A stretch of DNA of 64,000 nucleotides from Glaciecola sp964621345 (GCA_964621345.1 CAZUON010000013.1:1-64000); one strand, 5' to 3'. Positions 34,026 to 44,064 are shown, numbered from the stretch's first letter. A program made the numbers and translations. The notes: generated by a model from the sequence alone, not told the origin.

Positions 34026-36488
34026 ATGATGACACCTGATTTAGCGCCCTATGCGGATATCATAAGAGCGCTTGCTCCTTTGGTTAATCGTCCAAGCTTT
34101 AATAATGAGTTTGAGCGACGCACCAAGAATATGACCGCCGACACTCGCTTTCTTGTAAAAATGGAGGTCAAACGCCTCTCCAAACCTTGTATACGCTCAG
34201 TAGATTTGCGCGCTAAAGTCAAAGATGATTGTCGTTTATACAATTACCAGGGCATTGATCACTACCTACATATTAACGGAATTTTGTACTTTGAAAAACT
34301 GATCGAACGATATGGTGAATATACGTTTGGCGTTTATGAGGGCATTCATGAGTTTGCGCTTGCAGAGAAACAAAAGCTGGAACAAATCAGTAAAACTACC
34401 TCAATGCCCACACATGAAATTGCTGAACCCACCGAACAATACATCACGCCTTGCCAAGCGCTCTTAAATTATCCTATTAGAAAAGAAGAGCGCTTAAATT
34501 ACGTTACCCAAATTGAGGTTTTTTTTAACGATAACTCGAGTGCGCACGCCACTACCCTAGATATCTCATTAAATGGTCTGCGTATTCGCTTAAAAGACCA
34601 AAAACGCTTGTCAGATATCAAAGCAAATGCGCCTCTTTCAATTGTATTTCGTTCAGTTGAAAGAAGCAGCGGTATCACGCGAGACGCAATAAAATATCAA
34701 GTATTAGGCATAAGTGGTGCCAGTGCCAGACCAAGCATACATTTGTTACGAAACCCCGAAGATTCACAAGCAATGTTTGAGCACTTTGTTGGGGACTTGT
34801 TTCGGTTACATAAGCGTCGATACAAGGTTAATTTAGATAATGTAGAGATGGCAGTAGGAAGCAAAATTTATGAACAAAGCTTTGCTAACAACACGCCGTC
34901 CTTGCCGGTATTTGTAGCAAGCACAGGAAATACTCAATATGTTGCGAAATATACCAGCGTAAATGGCTGTACCAAACGGATTGTCGACTATTGGACCAAC
35001 GAAGAAAAGCAATGCATGCTCGGCTATTTACTTAATCCTGAGCGTTTAACACAACTATCTAACGACAATGGCTCATGTCCGAGCATGGTGGTGTACAGTT
35101 TTCACCATATCAAAGATGAAAAAATTTACTTTTATTCCGCCAGCGAAGCGCAACTTAAAGCTCAACCTAAGCTCGCTGATATCTTTTTAAGTTACGGTTC
35201 TCGTAAAGTAAGCTGGCGTGTCTTTCGACTCGAATGCTCTCATGTAATGCCAGGGCGAGGACTTAGCCCTACATCAGTGCCTGATGGCGTGTCAAAAGAA
35301 GTGGACCGTTTGAATAAAGCGCCTTCACCTCGTTTACAAGGGCGTTTGAGTGACCTTTCACATATGATATCGGTAACTGATATTAGTAACGAGCAAGGCC
35401 AAGAGTGTTACCAAAAACGCGCGCTTAACAAAGATAAGATCAAACGACTGCATGTCTTTGGCCACCCTCGCAACAAAGCTCCCCGACAAGTAGAAACTTT
35501 TAGACATCGAGATGCTGAACTAAGAAGGCAAACACGTTATGTCTTAAGAACACCGGTGGTAGTAAAAACAGCCAGTTTTAATATCATTGCTTTTACCGAA
35601 GATATCTCGGTCAGCGGCTTAAAACTCGAACTTGAAGAGCCCTACAATCATCGATTAAATTCGAAGGTACATATTAGCTTTATTAAGCTGCAAGATATTA
35701 CCGAGAGCTTTGATCTGAACAACCTACAATATCGGGTAAAGCACATAAATTACGACCGGCAAGTACTGCATCTTGAAGCTATTTCAGAAGACGAGGCAAG
35801 TGAGGCTGAGCAGTTTTTTGCAGAGCTCATTGCCAACAATGTCGATAAGCTACCCGCCTTAAGTTATGAAGAGAGTATTCCTGGGATAAGCAATGCATTA
35901 AGAGCGATTCACGCAAAAACAACACCACAGTTTTGCGCCTACGTAGAAAAGAAACAACAAGGCTTTGTGCCAGCCATGGCGACCATGAACCAAATACGAA
36001 CTCCTTGGATGAACTTTTTGCATCACGATGCAAACTTGGCAACGGTGAATTTATCGTGGTTATATCAAGATGAAGATTTACAAGAGCCCTTTGTTAAGCA
36101 ATCTCTCAAACTTTTACGCATTGACCCTAAAGCAATCACTACCGAAATTTATGTGGCATATAACTCTGGCGCCGAAAGAGCAAGCGAGCGTATTATTGCT
36201 AACTGGCAGTATCAATTGCCCTCTCACAAAGCAAAACAACAGTTTATGAAGCAAGCACAACAAAAAGGTGAGTTTTTTGCCTTTAATGTGACAATAAACA
36301 AAGCCCTTAAACCTGACTTAGAAAAACTCGAACAAGAGCTTTTATATTTGAGTCAACACGCTATTCATAAAGCCACGCATTTTGAAGAGCGAATGTGGGA
36401 CATCGCAGGCTGCATTTTTTTAACAGATATTACTGAAGAGTTTACTTACCGCTACCAGCATACAAAAAAAGCACTCAAGACAAACTAA
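34026..36488 (+). CDS. Large protein with two PilZ motifs (putative cyclic-di-GMP receptor)
   Basis: An 820-residue soluble protein. Two stretches carry the PilZ signature of an RxxxR followed by DxSxxG. The first is Arg152/Arg156 with Asp179, Ser181 and Gly184 (DISLNG). The second is Arg500/Arg504 with Asp526, Ser528 and Gly531 (DISVSG). These are the residues that bind cyclic di-GMP in known PilZ domains. The remaining regions (1-145, 260-490, 560-820) match nothing I can name. An adjacent ATG at 34029 is an equal start choice. Its end overlaps serB by 14 nt tail to tail. Large PilZ proteins of this kind occur in Alteromonadales; their target is unknown. Confidence 0.83.
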   Translation: MMTPDLAPYADIIRALAPLVNRPSFNNEFERRTKNMTADTRFLVKMEVKRLSKPCIRSVDLRAKVKDDCRLYNYQGIDHYLHINGILYFEKLIERYGEYTFGVYEGIHEFALAEKQKLEQISKTTSMPTHEIAEPTEQYITPCQALLNYPIRKEERLNYVTQIEVFFNDNSSAHATTLDISLNGLRIRLKDQKRLSDIKANAPLSIVFRSVERSSGITRDAIKYQVLGISGASARPSIHLLRNPEDSQAMFEHFVGDLFRLHKRRYKVNLDNVEMAVGSKIYEQSFANNTPSLPVFVASTGNTQYVAKYTSVNGCTKRIVDYWTNEEKQCMLGYLLNPERLTQLSNDNGSCPSMVVYSFHHIKDEKIYFYSASEAQLKAQPKLADIFLSYGSRKVSWRVFRLECSHVMPGRGLSPTSVPDGVSKEVDRLNKAPSPRLQGRLSDLSHMISVTDISNEQGQECYQKRALNKDKIKRLHVFGHPRNKAPRQVETFRHRDAELRRQTRYVLRTPVVVKTASFNIIAFTEDISVSGLKLELEEPYNHRLNSKVHISFIKLQDITESFDLNNLQYRVKHINYDRQVLHLEAISEDEASEAEQFFAELIANNVDKLPALSYEESIPGISNALRAIHAKTTPQFCAYVEKKQQGFVPAMATMNQIRTPWMNFLHHDANLATVNLSWLYQDEDLQEPFVKQSLKLLRIDPKAITTEIYVAYNSGAERASERIIANWQYQLPSHKAKQQFMKQAQQKGEFFAFNVTINKALKPDLEKLEQELLYLSQHAIHKATHFEERMWDIAGCIFLTDITEEFTYRYQHTKKALKTN

Positions 36489-37530
36489 ACAACACGCCTT
36501 CAAAGCCACAGAATCGTATAGCATTATCTGCCGCTTTCGCGACGCTCGCTTTTGCATGATAGGCTATTGAACTACCTGCTTTTTCCATCATAATTAAATC
36601 ATTAGCCCCATCTCCAATAGCAACGCATTGTGTTTGAGCCACGCCATGTTCCTTAGACAAATGCGTCAATATTCGTGCTTTTTCAGCTCCGTCTACGACA
36701 TCGCCGATGACCTTGCCGGTTAAGATGCCATCTTTAACTTCAAGCTGATTGCTGAACGCGGCATCTAGTTGCGCAACCCCCTTCACATAGTCAGCAAAAA
36801 AGGTAAAACCGCCTGATGCTATCGCTAAATGCCAATTTGCTTGTTTTAAAATATGCATAGTTTCCATAAAACCTGGCATGAAAGGCAATTGTTCACGAAT
36901 GCTAAGTAAATCTGATTCAGCAACACCCGCTAAACAAGCGACTCGGTCGTGTAAACTTTGCGTGAAAGGTATCTCACCTCGCATGGCGCGTTCAGTCACC
37001 TCAGATACTTCACCTTTGACGCCTGCGAGATCTGCGATTTCATCGATACATTCCATCGCAATCACTGTACTGTCCATATCCATGACCAAAAGGCCTGGTT
37101 CAGATAAGCGACTTTGAAGCTTCTTAAAAATATCTACCCGATACTGTGCACAAACATTAGCTATTTCATCGTTTGATACATCACACACCTGCTCACAAAA
37201 CACATCTACCGCAAAAGTCGCAAAGGCCTTAGCATGAGCATTTGCACGAACATGTATTGCTACATTTGTTGGGAACAGATACGCCAATACATTTGCCAAA
37301 GTTCGCAAATTTAAGGACTGTGATACTACGGTAAATTGTGCCTTTTGCTCAAAGGTAGCGGTATTAATGTGTGTAAAGGTGAGCGCTGCATTTAGCTTGT
37401 GCTCATCGAAGCTGAAAGAAATAGATGATGTACTGTGCAGCTGCGTTTGCAAGTATTTTGCACTTTGGGCATCACTATAATGTTGTTGATATAAAGGCGA
37501 GGCTAGCGCAAGAGAATGAGGTGTAGACAT
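36475..37530 (-). CDS. serB: Phosphoserine phosphatase
   Basis: Last step of serine biosynthesis. A HAD-type catalytic domain covers the C-terminal 200 residues, with nucleophile and acid Asp151 and Asp153 in DMDSTVI, the IASGGFTFF block and GDGANDLIM. The N-terminal 140 residues form a degenerate ACT-like domain, as in other gammaproteobacterial SerB. An ATG at 37530 is used; a TTG three codons upstream is the only longer option. Divergent from smp, exactly as in E. coli. The last 14 nt overlap the convergent PilZ gene. Confidence 0.95.
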   Translation of the reverse strand: MSTPHSLALASPLYQQHYSDAQSAKYLQTQLHSTSSISFSFDEHKLNAALTFTHINTATFEQKAQFTVVSQSLNLRTLANVLAYLFPTNVAIHVRANAHAKAFATFAVDVFCEQVCDVSNDEIANVCAQYRVDIFKKLQSRLSEPGLLVMDMDSTVIAMECIDEIADLAGVKGEVSEVTERAMRGEIPFTQSLHDRVACLAGVAESDLLSIREQLPFMPGFMETMHILKQANWHLAIASGGFTFFADYVKGVAQLDAAFSNQLEVKDGILTGKVIGDVVDGAEKARILTHLSKEHGVAQTQCVAIGDGANDLIMMEKAGSSIAYHAKASVAKAADNAIRFCGFEGVLFSLS

Positions 37531-37662
37531 AAAAGACAATGTTCTAGTAAAGGTATGGCTTTATCATACTGATTTAGGCACTTGAGTAAACAAAGCCTTG
37601 GCAAATAATTGTTTTTCCTCTAAGGTCAGAAGCCAGATTGCAACACAGAGACTCACTTTTAG

Positions 37663-38256
37663 ATGACCGAAGTCATTCGTCAACAAAACAGCTCAATTTT
37701 TAAGCGCATCTCGAGCTTAGTTGTTTTGGTATGCTCGATTGCCATCGCTATCAATTTGTACATCATGCATTCGCAAAATGCCCAACAATGGTATGAGATC
37801 GAAACAGAGCAATTAGGGCGCAGTTTAACCCTGCAAGCAGCGAGTTTGTTATCACAACCCATGGCCAGTGAAGATGAGGTTATGATTAGCGATTACATCG
37901 ATATGCTTAACAAAGGCATGTTCATTGAGGGAGCCGTAGTATTTGACGATCTCGGCATCAAGCTTTCCGATACCCAAGATAGCGTTTCAATTATTGATAT
38001 GGTGCAAGAAAGACCCTACGAGCCACTGGTATTTGTTGAAGACATCATTTTTGAGGGTCAAACACTGGGCTACGTGAAACTCATTTTAAATCGCGAAGAA
38101 ATCACCGAACATCATCTTGCGTTTAATCGCAACCAACTCACTCAAACGCTATTGATTATTGCCCTAGCGATGATCATAAGCATGCTGATTACGCGTTTAT
38201 TCTACAAAATAAAACGCAACTACGGCGCCAACATAGACGAAAATAAACTCTTATAG
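37663..38256 (+). CDS. smp: Smp/YtjB-family membrane protein
   Basis: A 197-residue inner-membrane protein of the Smp family (the name comes from its position next to serB). Two transmembrane helices (about 16-37 and 158-178) flank a periplasmic domain resembling a small sensor (GAVVFDDLGIKLSD, GYVKLILNREEI). The function is not established. Divergent from serB with a 132-nt spacer. The last 37 nt overlap the convergent yjjV gene on the other strand. Confidence 0.88.
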   Translation: MTEVIRQQNSSIFKRISSLVVLVCSIAIAINLYIMHSQNAQQWYEIETEQLGRSLTLQAASLLSQPMASEDEVMISDYIDMLNKGMFIEGAVVFDDLGIKLSDTQDSVSIIDMVQERPYEPLVFVEDIIFEGQTLGYVKLILNREEITEHHLAFNRNQLTQTLLIIALAMIISMLITRLFYKIKRNYGANIDENKLL

Positions 38257-39005
38257 TTTGCCGTTGTCGTCTCTGTGACAAGGTTTACACTGACCCCTTT
38301 AATTACTGCTAGCTGTTTCGCGATGATGGGTAAACGCTCAGGGGTATTTCGTTGTCCTTGAAAGCCATACAGTGGCATATCAGGGGCATCAGTTTCTAAC
38401 AGTAGATCAGATAGGCTTAAATCTTTAATGGCCTTACATGTTTTCGCACCTCTCGGATAGGTGATCGTGCCACCAATACCCAGCTTAAATCCCATATCAA
38501 TGTAAGTTTTAGCAATTGCCTCGCTACCCGAGAAGGCATGAATTACCCCCCCTTGAGAAAAGCGTGTCTGTTTCAGCAAACGAATGATTTCGTTATGTGA
38601 TTTTCGATGATGCAATACAACAGGCTTATTATAGTCTTTGGCTAATTGCACCTGACAAAGAAATGCCTGTTGTTGGAAATCCATGGGTAATTTTAAGGTC
38701 GCATCGAGTCCAAACTCGCCGATCGCGACCACTTGAGAGTGATGTTGCTCAAGCCAATCTTGCATATGTTTAAGTTGCTCTTGCCATTGTTCAGTTGATA
38801 AGTAAGGCAAAAAATAAGGGTGGAAACCCGCAGCAATATCTAACATCGAATACTGAGATTGTAGACGCAATAAAACAGCAAGCTGTTTAATAGCTAAGCC
38901 GGGCACGAGGATTTTTTGAACCCCAAGCGCTTGAGCGCTTTCAAGCACTTGTGCTCTGTCTTCATCGAACGCAGATAAATCAATATGACAATGACTATCT
39001 ATCAT
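38220..39005 (-). CDS. yjjV: TatD-family metal-dependent hydrolase, YjjV-like
   Basis: TIM-barrel metallohydrolase of 261 residues. The metal ligands His5 and His7 are in DSHCHIDL, then GEFGLD, HHRKSH, HAFSGS and ETDAPDMP. The GFQGQRNTPE segment after ETDAPDMP is characteristic of YjjV rather than TatD itself. Family members show DNase or phosphoesterase activity; the natural substrate is uncertain. In E. coli yjjV is also not far from serB and smp. Confidence 0.88.
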   Translation of the reverse strand: MIDSHCHIDLSAFDEDRAQVLESAQALGVQKILVPGLAIKQLAVLLRLQSQYSMLDIAAGFHPYFLPYLSTEQWQEQLKHMQDWLEQHHSQVVAIGEFGLDATLKLPMDFQQQAFLCQVQLAKDYNKPVVLHHRKSHNEIIRLLKQTRFSQGGVIHAFSGSEAIAKTYIDMGFKLGIGGTITYPRGAKTCKAIKDLSLSDLLLETDAPDMPLYGFQGQRNTPERLPIIAKQLAVIKGVSVNLVTETTTANYKSLFSSMLAP

Positions 39006-39074
39006 TTTGATTTGCTCCTGTGCAGTTTATTCGCTCACTTGAAGCCTATTTTACTTGATAAATGGCACTGTTTT

Positions 39075-39716
39075 TTAAGGCATTAAACGCTGGGTTTGCC
39101 ACAAGTCATTGGCTTGCTTTGTATACTCAAAGCGGTCATGTAAGCGATGCTCACCGCCTTGCCAAAACTCAATGCGCTGAGGTCTAATTAAATACCCTCC
39201 CCAAAAGTCGGGCAGCGGAATTTCCCCTTTCGCAAATTTTTCTTTCATTTGATTAAACTGCGTTAGCAATAACTCACGCGTTGAAATAGGTTGGCTTTGT
39301 TGCGATGCCCACGCACCAAGTTGACTATCTTTAGGACGTGATAAAAAGTACTTTGCGTCTTGCGCGCGTGAAAGCTTTTCAGCAACGCCGCTCACACTCA
39401 CTTGTCGCTCTAAAAAATACCAAGGAAAATGCAGTGAAATTTGCTGATTTACTTTTAAATCTTGCGCTTTGTTGCTACCTAAATTGGTATAAAACACAAA
39501 CCCCTCTTTTGACACGTCTTTGAGCAGCACAATACGTTGTGAGGGTTGGCCGTTGGCGTTAACAGTTGCCACGGTCATCGCATTTGGGTCGGGCAGCTCA
39601 GCGTCAATGGCGTCTTTTAACCAGGTTTGAAAAAGCTCAATGGGATGTTCAGTTAAACTGTCCTCGCTTAAGCGGCCTAGGGTGTATTCTTTTCTAAACT
39701 CGTGCAAGGCTTTCAT
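39075..39716 (-). CDS. pdxH: Pyridoxamine/pyridoxine 5'-phosphate oxidase
   Basis: FMN enzyme forming pyridoxal 5'-phosphate. 213 residues, as expected (218 in E. coli). Conserved blocks: NAMTVATVNANGQPSQRIVLLK, about residues 45-66, FYTNLGSNKA, FPWYFLERQV, WGGYLIRPQRIEFWQGG near the C-terminus, and the final WQTQRLMP, where the RL-P ending is typical of the family. Followed by yjjV after 69 nt on the same strand. Confidence 0.97.
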   Translation of the reverse strand: MKALHEFRKEYTLGRLSEDSLTEHPIELFQTWLKDAIDAELPDPNAMTVATVNANGQPSQRIVLLKDVSKEGFVFYTNLGSNKAQDLKVNQQISLHFPWYFLERQVSVSGVAEKLSRAQDAKYFLSRPKDSQLGAWASQQSQPISTRELLLTQFNQMKEKFAKGEIPLPDFWGGYLIRPQRIEFWQGGEHRLHDRFEYTKQANDLWQTQRLMP

Positions 39717-39801
39717 GCTGTCCTCACTATGTCATGTGATGTTGTCTAGTTGAATATTGTTCATTAATTTACGCAATTCACAAAATGAAAAGTAAAAGCG
39801 C

Positions 39802-40707
39802 TTATAGATTGTAATCGCCGTCGTAACCTAAAGACCGCAAGGCCCTTTCATCATCTGCCCAGCCTGATTTTACTTTAACCCAAAGCTCTAAAAACACCTT
39901 GTTGTCGAACAATGATTCCATATCTTTACGCGCCTCAGCACCCATAGTTTTAATATGGCTGCCGCCTTTTCCTATAACCATGCGCTTTTGTGTTTCTCGC
40001 TCCACCAAAATCAGACCGTGGATGTGATAAACACCGGTTGCGGTAAGCTTGAACTGTTCTATCTCAACGGTGATTGAGTACGGCAATTCATCGCCGGTAA
40101 AGCGCATCAGCTTTTCACGTATAATTTCAGCTGCCATAAAGCGGCTGGAACGATCTGTAATATAGTCTTCAGGGAAATAAAACTCACTTTCAGGTAAATT
40201 ATCTAACACTAGCTTGCGCAAGCCTTCTACCTGTTTCCCCTGTTTTGCTGATACTGGTAAAATATTCTCAAAATTGTGTTTTTCACTTAAGGACTTTAAG
40301 GTATCGAGCAACATGCTCTGCTCGGGTACTTTGTCGATTTTATTGACGATTAACCAACATGGTAAGCCCGACTGTTTTATTTTGTTCAATACCAGTTCAT
40401 CGTCGTCTGTCCAGCGTGTGCCCTCAATCACAAATAAAACTAAAAACACATCGTTAAGCGAGCTAGAGGCAGCGCGATTCATTAAGCGGTTAATCGCACG
40501 TTTTTCTTCTTTGTGTAGGCCTGGGGTGTCAACGTATACTGCTTGGCGATTATCCAAGGTGTCAATTCCCATAATACGATGGCGTGTAGTTTGTGGTTTA
40601 CGAGAGGTGATACTGACCTTTTGGCCTAAAATACGATTTAAAATCGTCGACTTACCCACATTAGGGCGTCCAACAATCGCTACCATACCGCTGTATTTCT
40701 GAATCAT
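39802..40707 (-). CDS. era: GTPase Era
   Basis: Ras-like GTPase that binds 16S rRNA and guides 30S maturation. G1 GRPNVGKS near residue 13, the switch region TTRHRIMG, G3 DTPGLHKEEKR and G4 NKID are intact. The C-terminal KH domain has MVIGKGGSHIK. 301 residues. The start overlaps the rnc stop (ATGA, 40704-40707). Last gene of lepA-lepB-rnc-era. Confidence 0.97.
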   Translation of the reverse strand: MIQKYSGMVAIVGRPNVGKSTILNRILGQKVSITSRKPQTTRHRIMGIDTLDNRQAVYVDTPGLHKEEKRAINRLMNRAASSSLNDVFLVLFVIEGTRWTDDDELVLNKIKQSGLPCWLIVNKIDKVPEQSMLLDTLKSLSEKHNFENILPVSAKQGKQVEGLRKLVLDNLPESEFYFPEDYITDRSSRFMAAEIIREKLMRFTGDELPYSITVEIEQFKLTATGVYHIHGLILVERETQKRMVIGKGGSHIKTMGAEARKDMESLFDNKVFLELWVKVKSGWADDERALRSLGYDGDYNL

Positions 40708-41393
40708 TTATTTATTTTCTCTAATATACTTTTAGCTGCTTTTTGCTCGGCAATACGGCGGCTACGGCCACTGGCACTTTGACTTAACGACAGCGCTTCA
40801 ACCGTGCAACGCACTTCAAATACCTGCGCATGGTCTTTACCGCTTGTATTGATAACGTCGTAAACTGGGAGAGGATGCTGGCGCGATTGCAAATACTCTT
40901 GAAGCTGCGTTTTATTATCTTTAATTTGTACATTGGGGTCGAGCTGCTCGATACGTGACTGAAAGAGCTTTGAAATCGTATTCGCGGTAGCATCAAGCCC
41001 AGATTCTAAATAGATTGCTCCGAGCAAAGATTCAACCGCATCTGCTAAAATAGAATCTCTGCGATGCCCGCCGCTTTTCATCTCACCTGAGCCTAAATGA
41101 ATCAAAGGGCCCAGCTCAAGCTCTCTGGCAATAGATGCTAAGGTATCGCCTTTTACAAGGTTAGAACGCATGCGGGTGAGCTTACCCTCTGGTTGTTTTG
41201 GAAATTTTTCATATACTTTTTGTGCAATGCACAGACCAAGCACAGCATCGCCTAAAAACTCCAAACGCTCATTGTGCTTTTTGCTTGCACTGCGATGCGT
41301 GAGGGCTTGTTCGAGTAATGTCATATCCTCAAATTGATAATCCAAGGCCTGAAAAAGGCCATTGTAATTGGTCGCATTTAAGCTGCTGTTCAC
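40704..41393 (-). CDS. rnc: Ribonuclease III
   Basis: Double-strand-specific endoribonuclease for rRNA processing and mRNA decay. Signature ERLEFLGDAVLG near residue 42, second acidic site DAVESLLGAIYLESG, then the C-terminal double-stranded RNA-binding domain (about 155-225). 229 residues. It starts with GTG overlapping the lepB TAG by one base, so it is coupled to lepB. Overlaps era by four bases. Confidence 0.97.
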   Translation of the reverse strand: MNSSLNATNYNGLFQALDYQFEDMTLLEQALTHRSASKKHNERLEFLGDAVLGLCIAQKVYEKFPKQPEGKLTRMRSNLVKGDTLASIARELELGPLIHLGSGEMKSGGHRRDSILADAVESLLGAIYLESGLDATANTISKLFQSRIEQLDPNVQIKDNKTQLQEYLQSRQHPLPVYDVINTSGKDHAQVFEVRCTVEALSLSQSASGRSRRIAEQKAAKSILEKINK

Positions 41394-42268
41394 TAGGTGA
41401 TAGACCCTACACGTTCAAAACGGATACCAGAAGGTACCCAGGTCGGTAAAATGCCATCTTCGCTTCGGTCAAAATCAAAGCTTATCCAAATAAATGTCGC
41501 TTTTCCAACGAGATTTTCTTCTGGTACAAAACCCCAATAACGACTGTCTTGACTGTTATCACGATTGTCACCTAAAACAAAATAATGCCCTTCGGGGATA
41601 TCATACTTATATGCAGCTGAGGGATTGTTCGGGTGACGTAATATTTGATGCTCAACCTCACCCAGTTGCTCAGTGAATTGGTCAAGGGCAATACCCCGTT
41701 GAAGAAACTCAGAGCTGCCAAGAGAATTCAATGCTACAGGTTGTGGACGTTCACATAGCTGCCCTGTTTCACAAGGTGCTTGAATAAACACTTGCTTGTT
41801 GCTGTATATAACCGTTTCGCCCGGCAGTCCTACCACGCGTTTAATAAAATCAACGTTGGTATCAAGCGGATACTTAAACACCACCACATCACCGCGCTGT
41901 ACTTCACCGGTATCAATTAATTGAGAGCGTACCACAGGGTCTTTTAAGCCATATGAAAATTTCTCAACTAAGATAAAATCGCCCTCAAGCAAGGTCGGCA
42001 TCATTGAACCTGATGGAATTTGAAAGGGTTCGTATATGAATGAGCGAAAAATCATAACCCCAAAAAAAATTGGGAACATTTGCTTGCAAAAGTCTACCGC
42101 TGCCGGCAATTCGCTGTCTTGTTCATTAAAATTACTACGAGTGCCACTGGTGCTAGCACCTTCGAGGGCAACGCTTTCTTTATGCGCAAAAAACAAGGTA
42201 TAAGCAAGCCATACAAGACCGGTGATTGCACTTACCGCGACCAAGAAAATAGAAAAGTAATTTGCCAT
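41393..42268 (-). CDS. lepB: Signal peptidase I
   Basis: Membrane serine protease that removes signal peptides of exported proteins. Two N-terminal hydrophobic segments (about 3-27 and 63-80) precede the periplasmic catalytic domain. Nucleophile Ser88 is in PSGSMMPTL and general base Lys143 in FIKRVVGLPGE; GDNRDNSQDSRYWG is the conserved box E. 291 residues. Overlaps lepA by one base and rnc by one base, so translation of the three is tightly linked. Confidence 0.97.
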   Translation of the reverse strand: MANYFSIFLVAVSAITGLVWLAYTLFFAHKESVALEGASTSGTRSNFNEQDSELPAAVDFCKQMFPIFFGVMIFRSFIYEPFQIPSGSMMPTLLEGDFILVEKFSYGLKDPVVRSQLIDTGEVQRGDVVVFKYPLDTNVDFIKRVVGLPGETVIYSNKQVFIQAPCETGQLCERPQPVALNSLGSSEFLQRGIALDQFTEQLGEVEHQILRHPNNPSAAYKYDIPEGHYFVLGDNRDNSQDSRYWGFVPEENLVGKATFIWISFDFDRSEDGILPTWVPSGIRFERVGSIT

Positions 42269-44064
42269 TAATTATCAACCTTTAATATCGCTAAAAATGC
42301 ATCTTGAGGCAGCTCTACGTTACCTACCTGCTTCATACGCTTTTTACCTTCTTTTTGTTTTTGCAGAAGCTTTTTCTTACGGCTGATATCACCGCCATAG
42401 CACTTCGCAATAACGTTCTTACGTAATTGTTTTACCGAGCTACGTGCAACAATATGGCTACCAATAGCAGCTTGAATCGCAATATCAAACATTTGTCGAG
42501 GAATAAGCTCTTTAAGTTTATCTACTAACTCGCGCCCGCGGTTCTGGGCTCGATCTTTATGGGTGATAAGCGCGAGCGCATCTACACGCTCGCTATTAAT
42601 CAGAATATCGAGTCTGATCATATCAGCCACTTGAAAACGGGTAAAATTGTAGTCAAGGGATGCAAAGCCGCGGCTTGTAGATTTTAGCCTATCAAAGAAA
42701 TCAAGTACCACCTCTGCCATCGGCAAATCGTAAGTGACCGCCACTTGCTTCCCATGGTAAGCCATGTGAGTTTGCATGCCACGTTTTTCAACACACAAAG
42801 TAATTACGTTACCGAGGTATTCCTGTGGCACCAAAATATTAGCAGTCACGATAGGCTCACGTATTTCATCAATGTCGTTCAATGGCGGTAATTTGGACGG
42901 GTTATCGACCTGCAAAGTTTCGCCTTTTGTGGTTAAGACTTGATATACCACGGTAGGCGCAGTGGTGATCAGGTCCAAATCATACTCGCGCTCTAGGCGC
43001 TCTTGAATGATTTCCATGTGTAACATGCCTAAAAAGCCAATTCGAAAGCCAAAACCTAGAGCGGCTGAGCTTTCTGGCTCATAAAACAACGAGGCATCAT
43101 TGAGGCTTAATTTGGCCAAAGCATCTCTGAAGTCTTCATAGTCGTCAGAACTCACTGGAAACAAACCCGCGTAAACTTGTGGTTTGATTTTCTTAAAACC
43201 CGGAAGAGCCTTTTCAGCAGGACGTTTTGCCAAGGTGATGGTGTCGCCTACCGGTGCACCATGAATTTCTTTAATGCCGGCAATGATAAAACCCACTTCG
43301 CCCGTTCTAAGCACTTTAGTTTCAGTTTGTTTCGGTGTAAACACTCCAATTTTATCAGCCTGATGCACAGCGTCTCTGGACATAATTTTGATTTTATCTT
43401 TTGCATGTAGCTCGCCATTGACAATGCGTACCAAAGATACCACGCCTTGGTAGTTGTCAAACCACGAATCAATGATTAAAGCCTCTAGCGGCGCCTCACT
43501 GTCGCCCTTAGGAGGAGGTACGCGATTTACAATGACTTCTAATACATCTTCGATACCAATACCAGTTTTAGCTGAGCACCTAACCGCGTCAATAGCATCA
43601 ATACCAACGATATCTTCAATTTCCTCAGCAACACGGTCAGGTTCCGCTTGAGGCAAGTCAATCTTATTTAAAATTGGAACGACTTCCATTTCCATATCGA
43701 TAGCGGTGTAACAGTTGGCTAGAGTTTGCGCTTCTACGCCCTGCCCCGCATCCACAACTAGTAAAGCGCCTTCACAAGCCGCGAGCGAACGCGATACTTC
43801 ATAAGTAAAATCTACGTGTCCTGGGGTATCGATAAAGTTTAGCTGGTAGCGCTCGCCATCTTTTGCATCGTAATACAAAGTTACGCTTTGCGCCTTGATA
43901 GTGATCCCGCGCTCGCGTTCAATGTCCATTGAGTCAAGTACTTGCTCTGCCATCTCGCGATTGGTCAATCCGCCGCAATGCTGAATCAATCGGTCCGATA
44001 AAGTCGACTTACCGTGATCGATGTGAGCAATGATACTGAAATTACGAATATGTTTTAGTTGCAT
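42268..44064 (-). CDS. lepA: Elongation factor 4 (LepA)
   Basis: Ribosomal GTPase that back-translocates or remodels stalled ribosomes and aids initiation. The G domain opens with FSIIAHIDHGKSTLSDRL; DTPGHVDF and NKIDLP follow. Domains II, III and V are EF-G-like, and a LepA-specific C-terminal domain contains KCYGGDISRKKKLLQKQKEGK (from about residue 554). 598 residues, normal. First gene of lepA-lepB-rnc-era. The upstream gap 44065-44332 (268 bp) shows no coding or clear promoter signal. Confidence 0.97.
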   Translation of the reverse strand: MQLKHIRNFSIIAHIDHGKSTLSDRLIQHCGGLTNREMAEQVLDSMDIERERGITIKAQSVTLYYDAKDGERYQLNFIDTPGHVDFTYEVSRSLAACEGALLVVDAGQGVEAQTLANCYTAIDMEMEVVPILNKIDLPQAEPDRVAEEIEDIVGIDAIDAVRCSAKTGIGIEDVLEVIVNRVPPPKGDSEAPLEALIIDSWFDNYQGVVSLVRIVNGELHAKDKIKIMSRDAVHQADKIGVFTPKQTETKVLRTGEVGFIIAGIKEIHGAPVGDTITLAKRPAEKALPGFKKIKPQVYAGLFPVSSDDYEDFRDALAKLSLNDASLFYEPESSAALGFGFRIGFLGMLHMEIIQERLEREYDLDLITTAPTVVYQVLTTKGETLQVDNPSKLPPLNDIDEIREPIVTANILVPQEYLGNVITLCVEKRGMQTHMAYHGKQVAVTYDLPMAEVVLDFFDRLKSTSRGFASLDYNFTRFQVADMIRLDILINSERVDALALITHKDRAQNRGRELVDKLKELIPRQMFDIAIQAAIGSHIVARSSVKQLRKNVIAKCYGGDISRKKKLLQKQKEGKKRMKQVGNVELPQDAFLAILKVDN

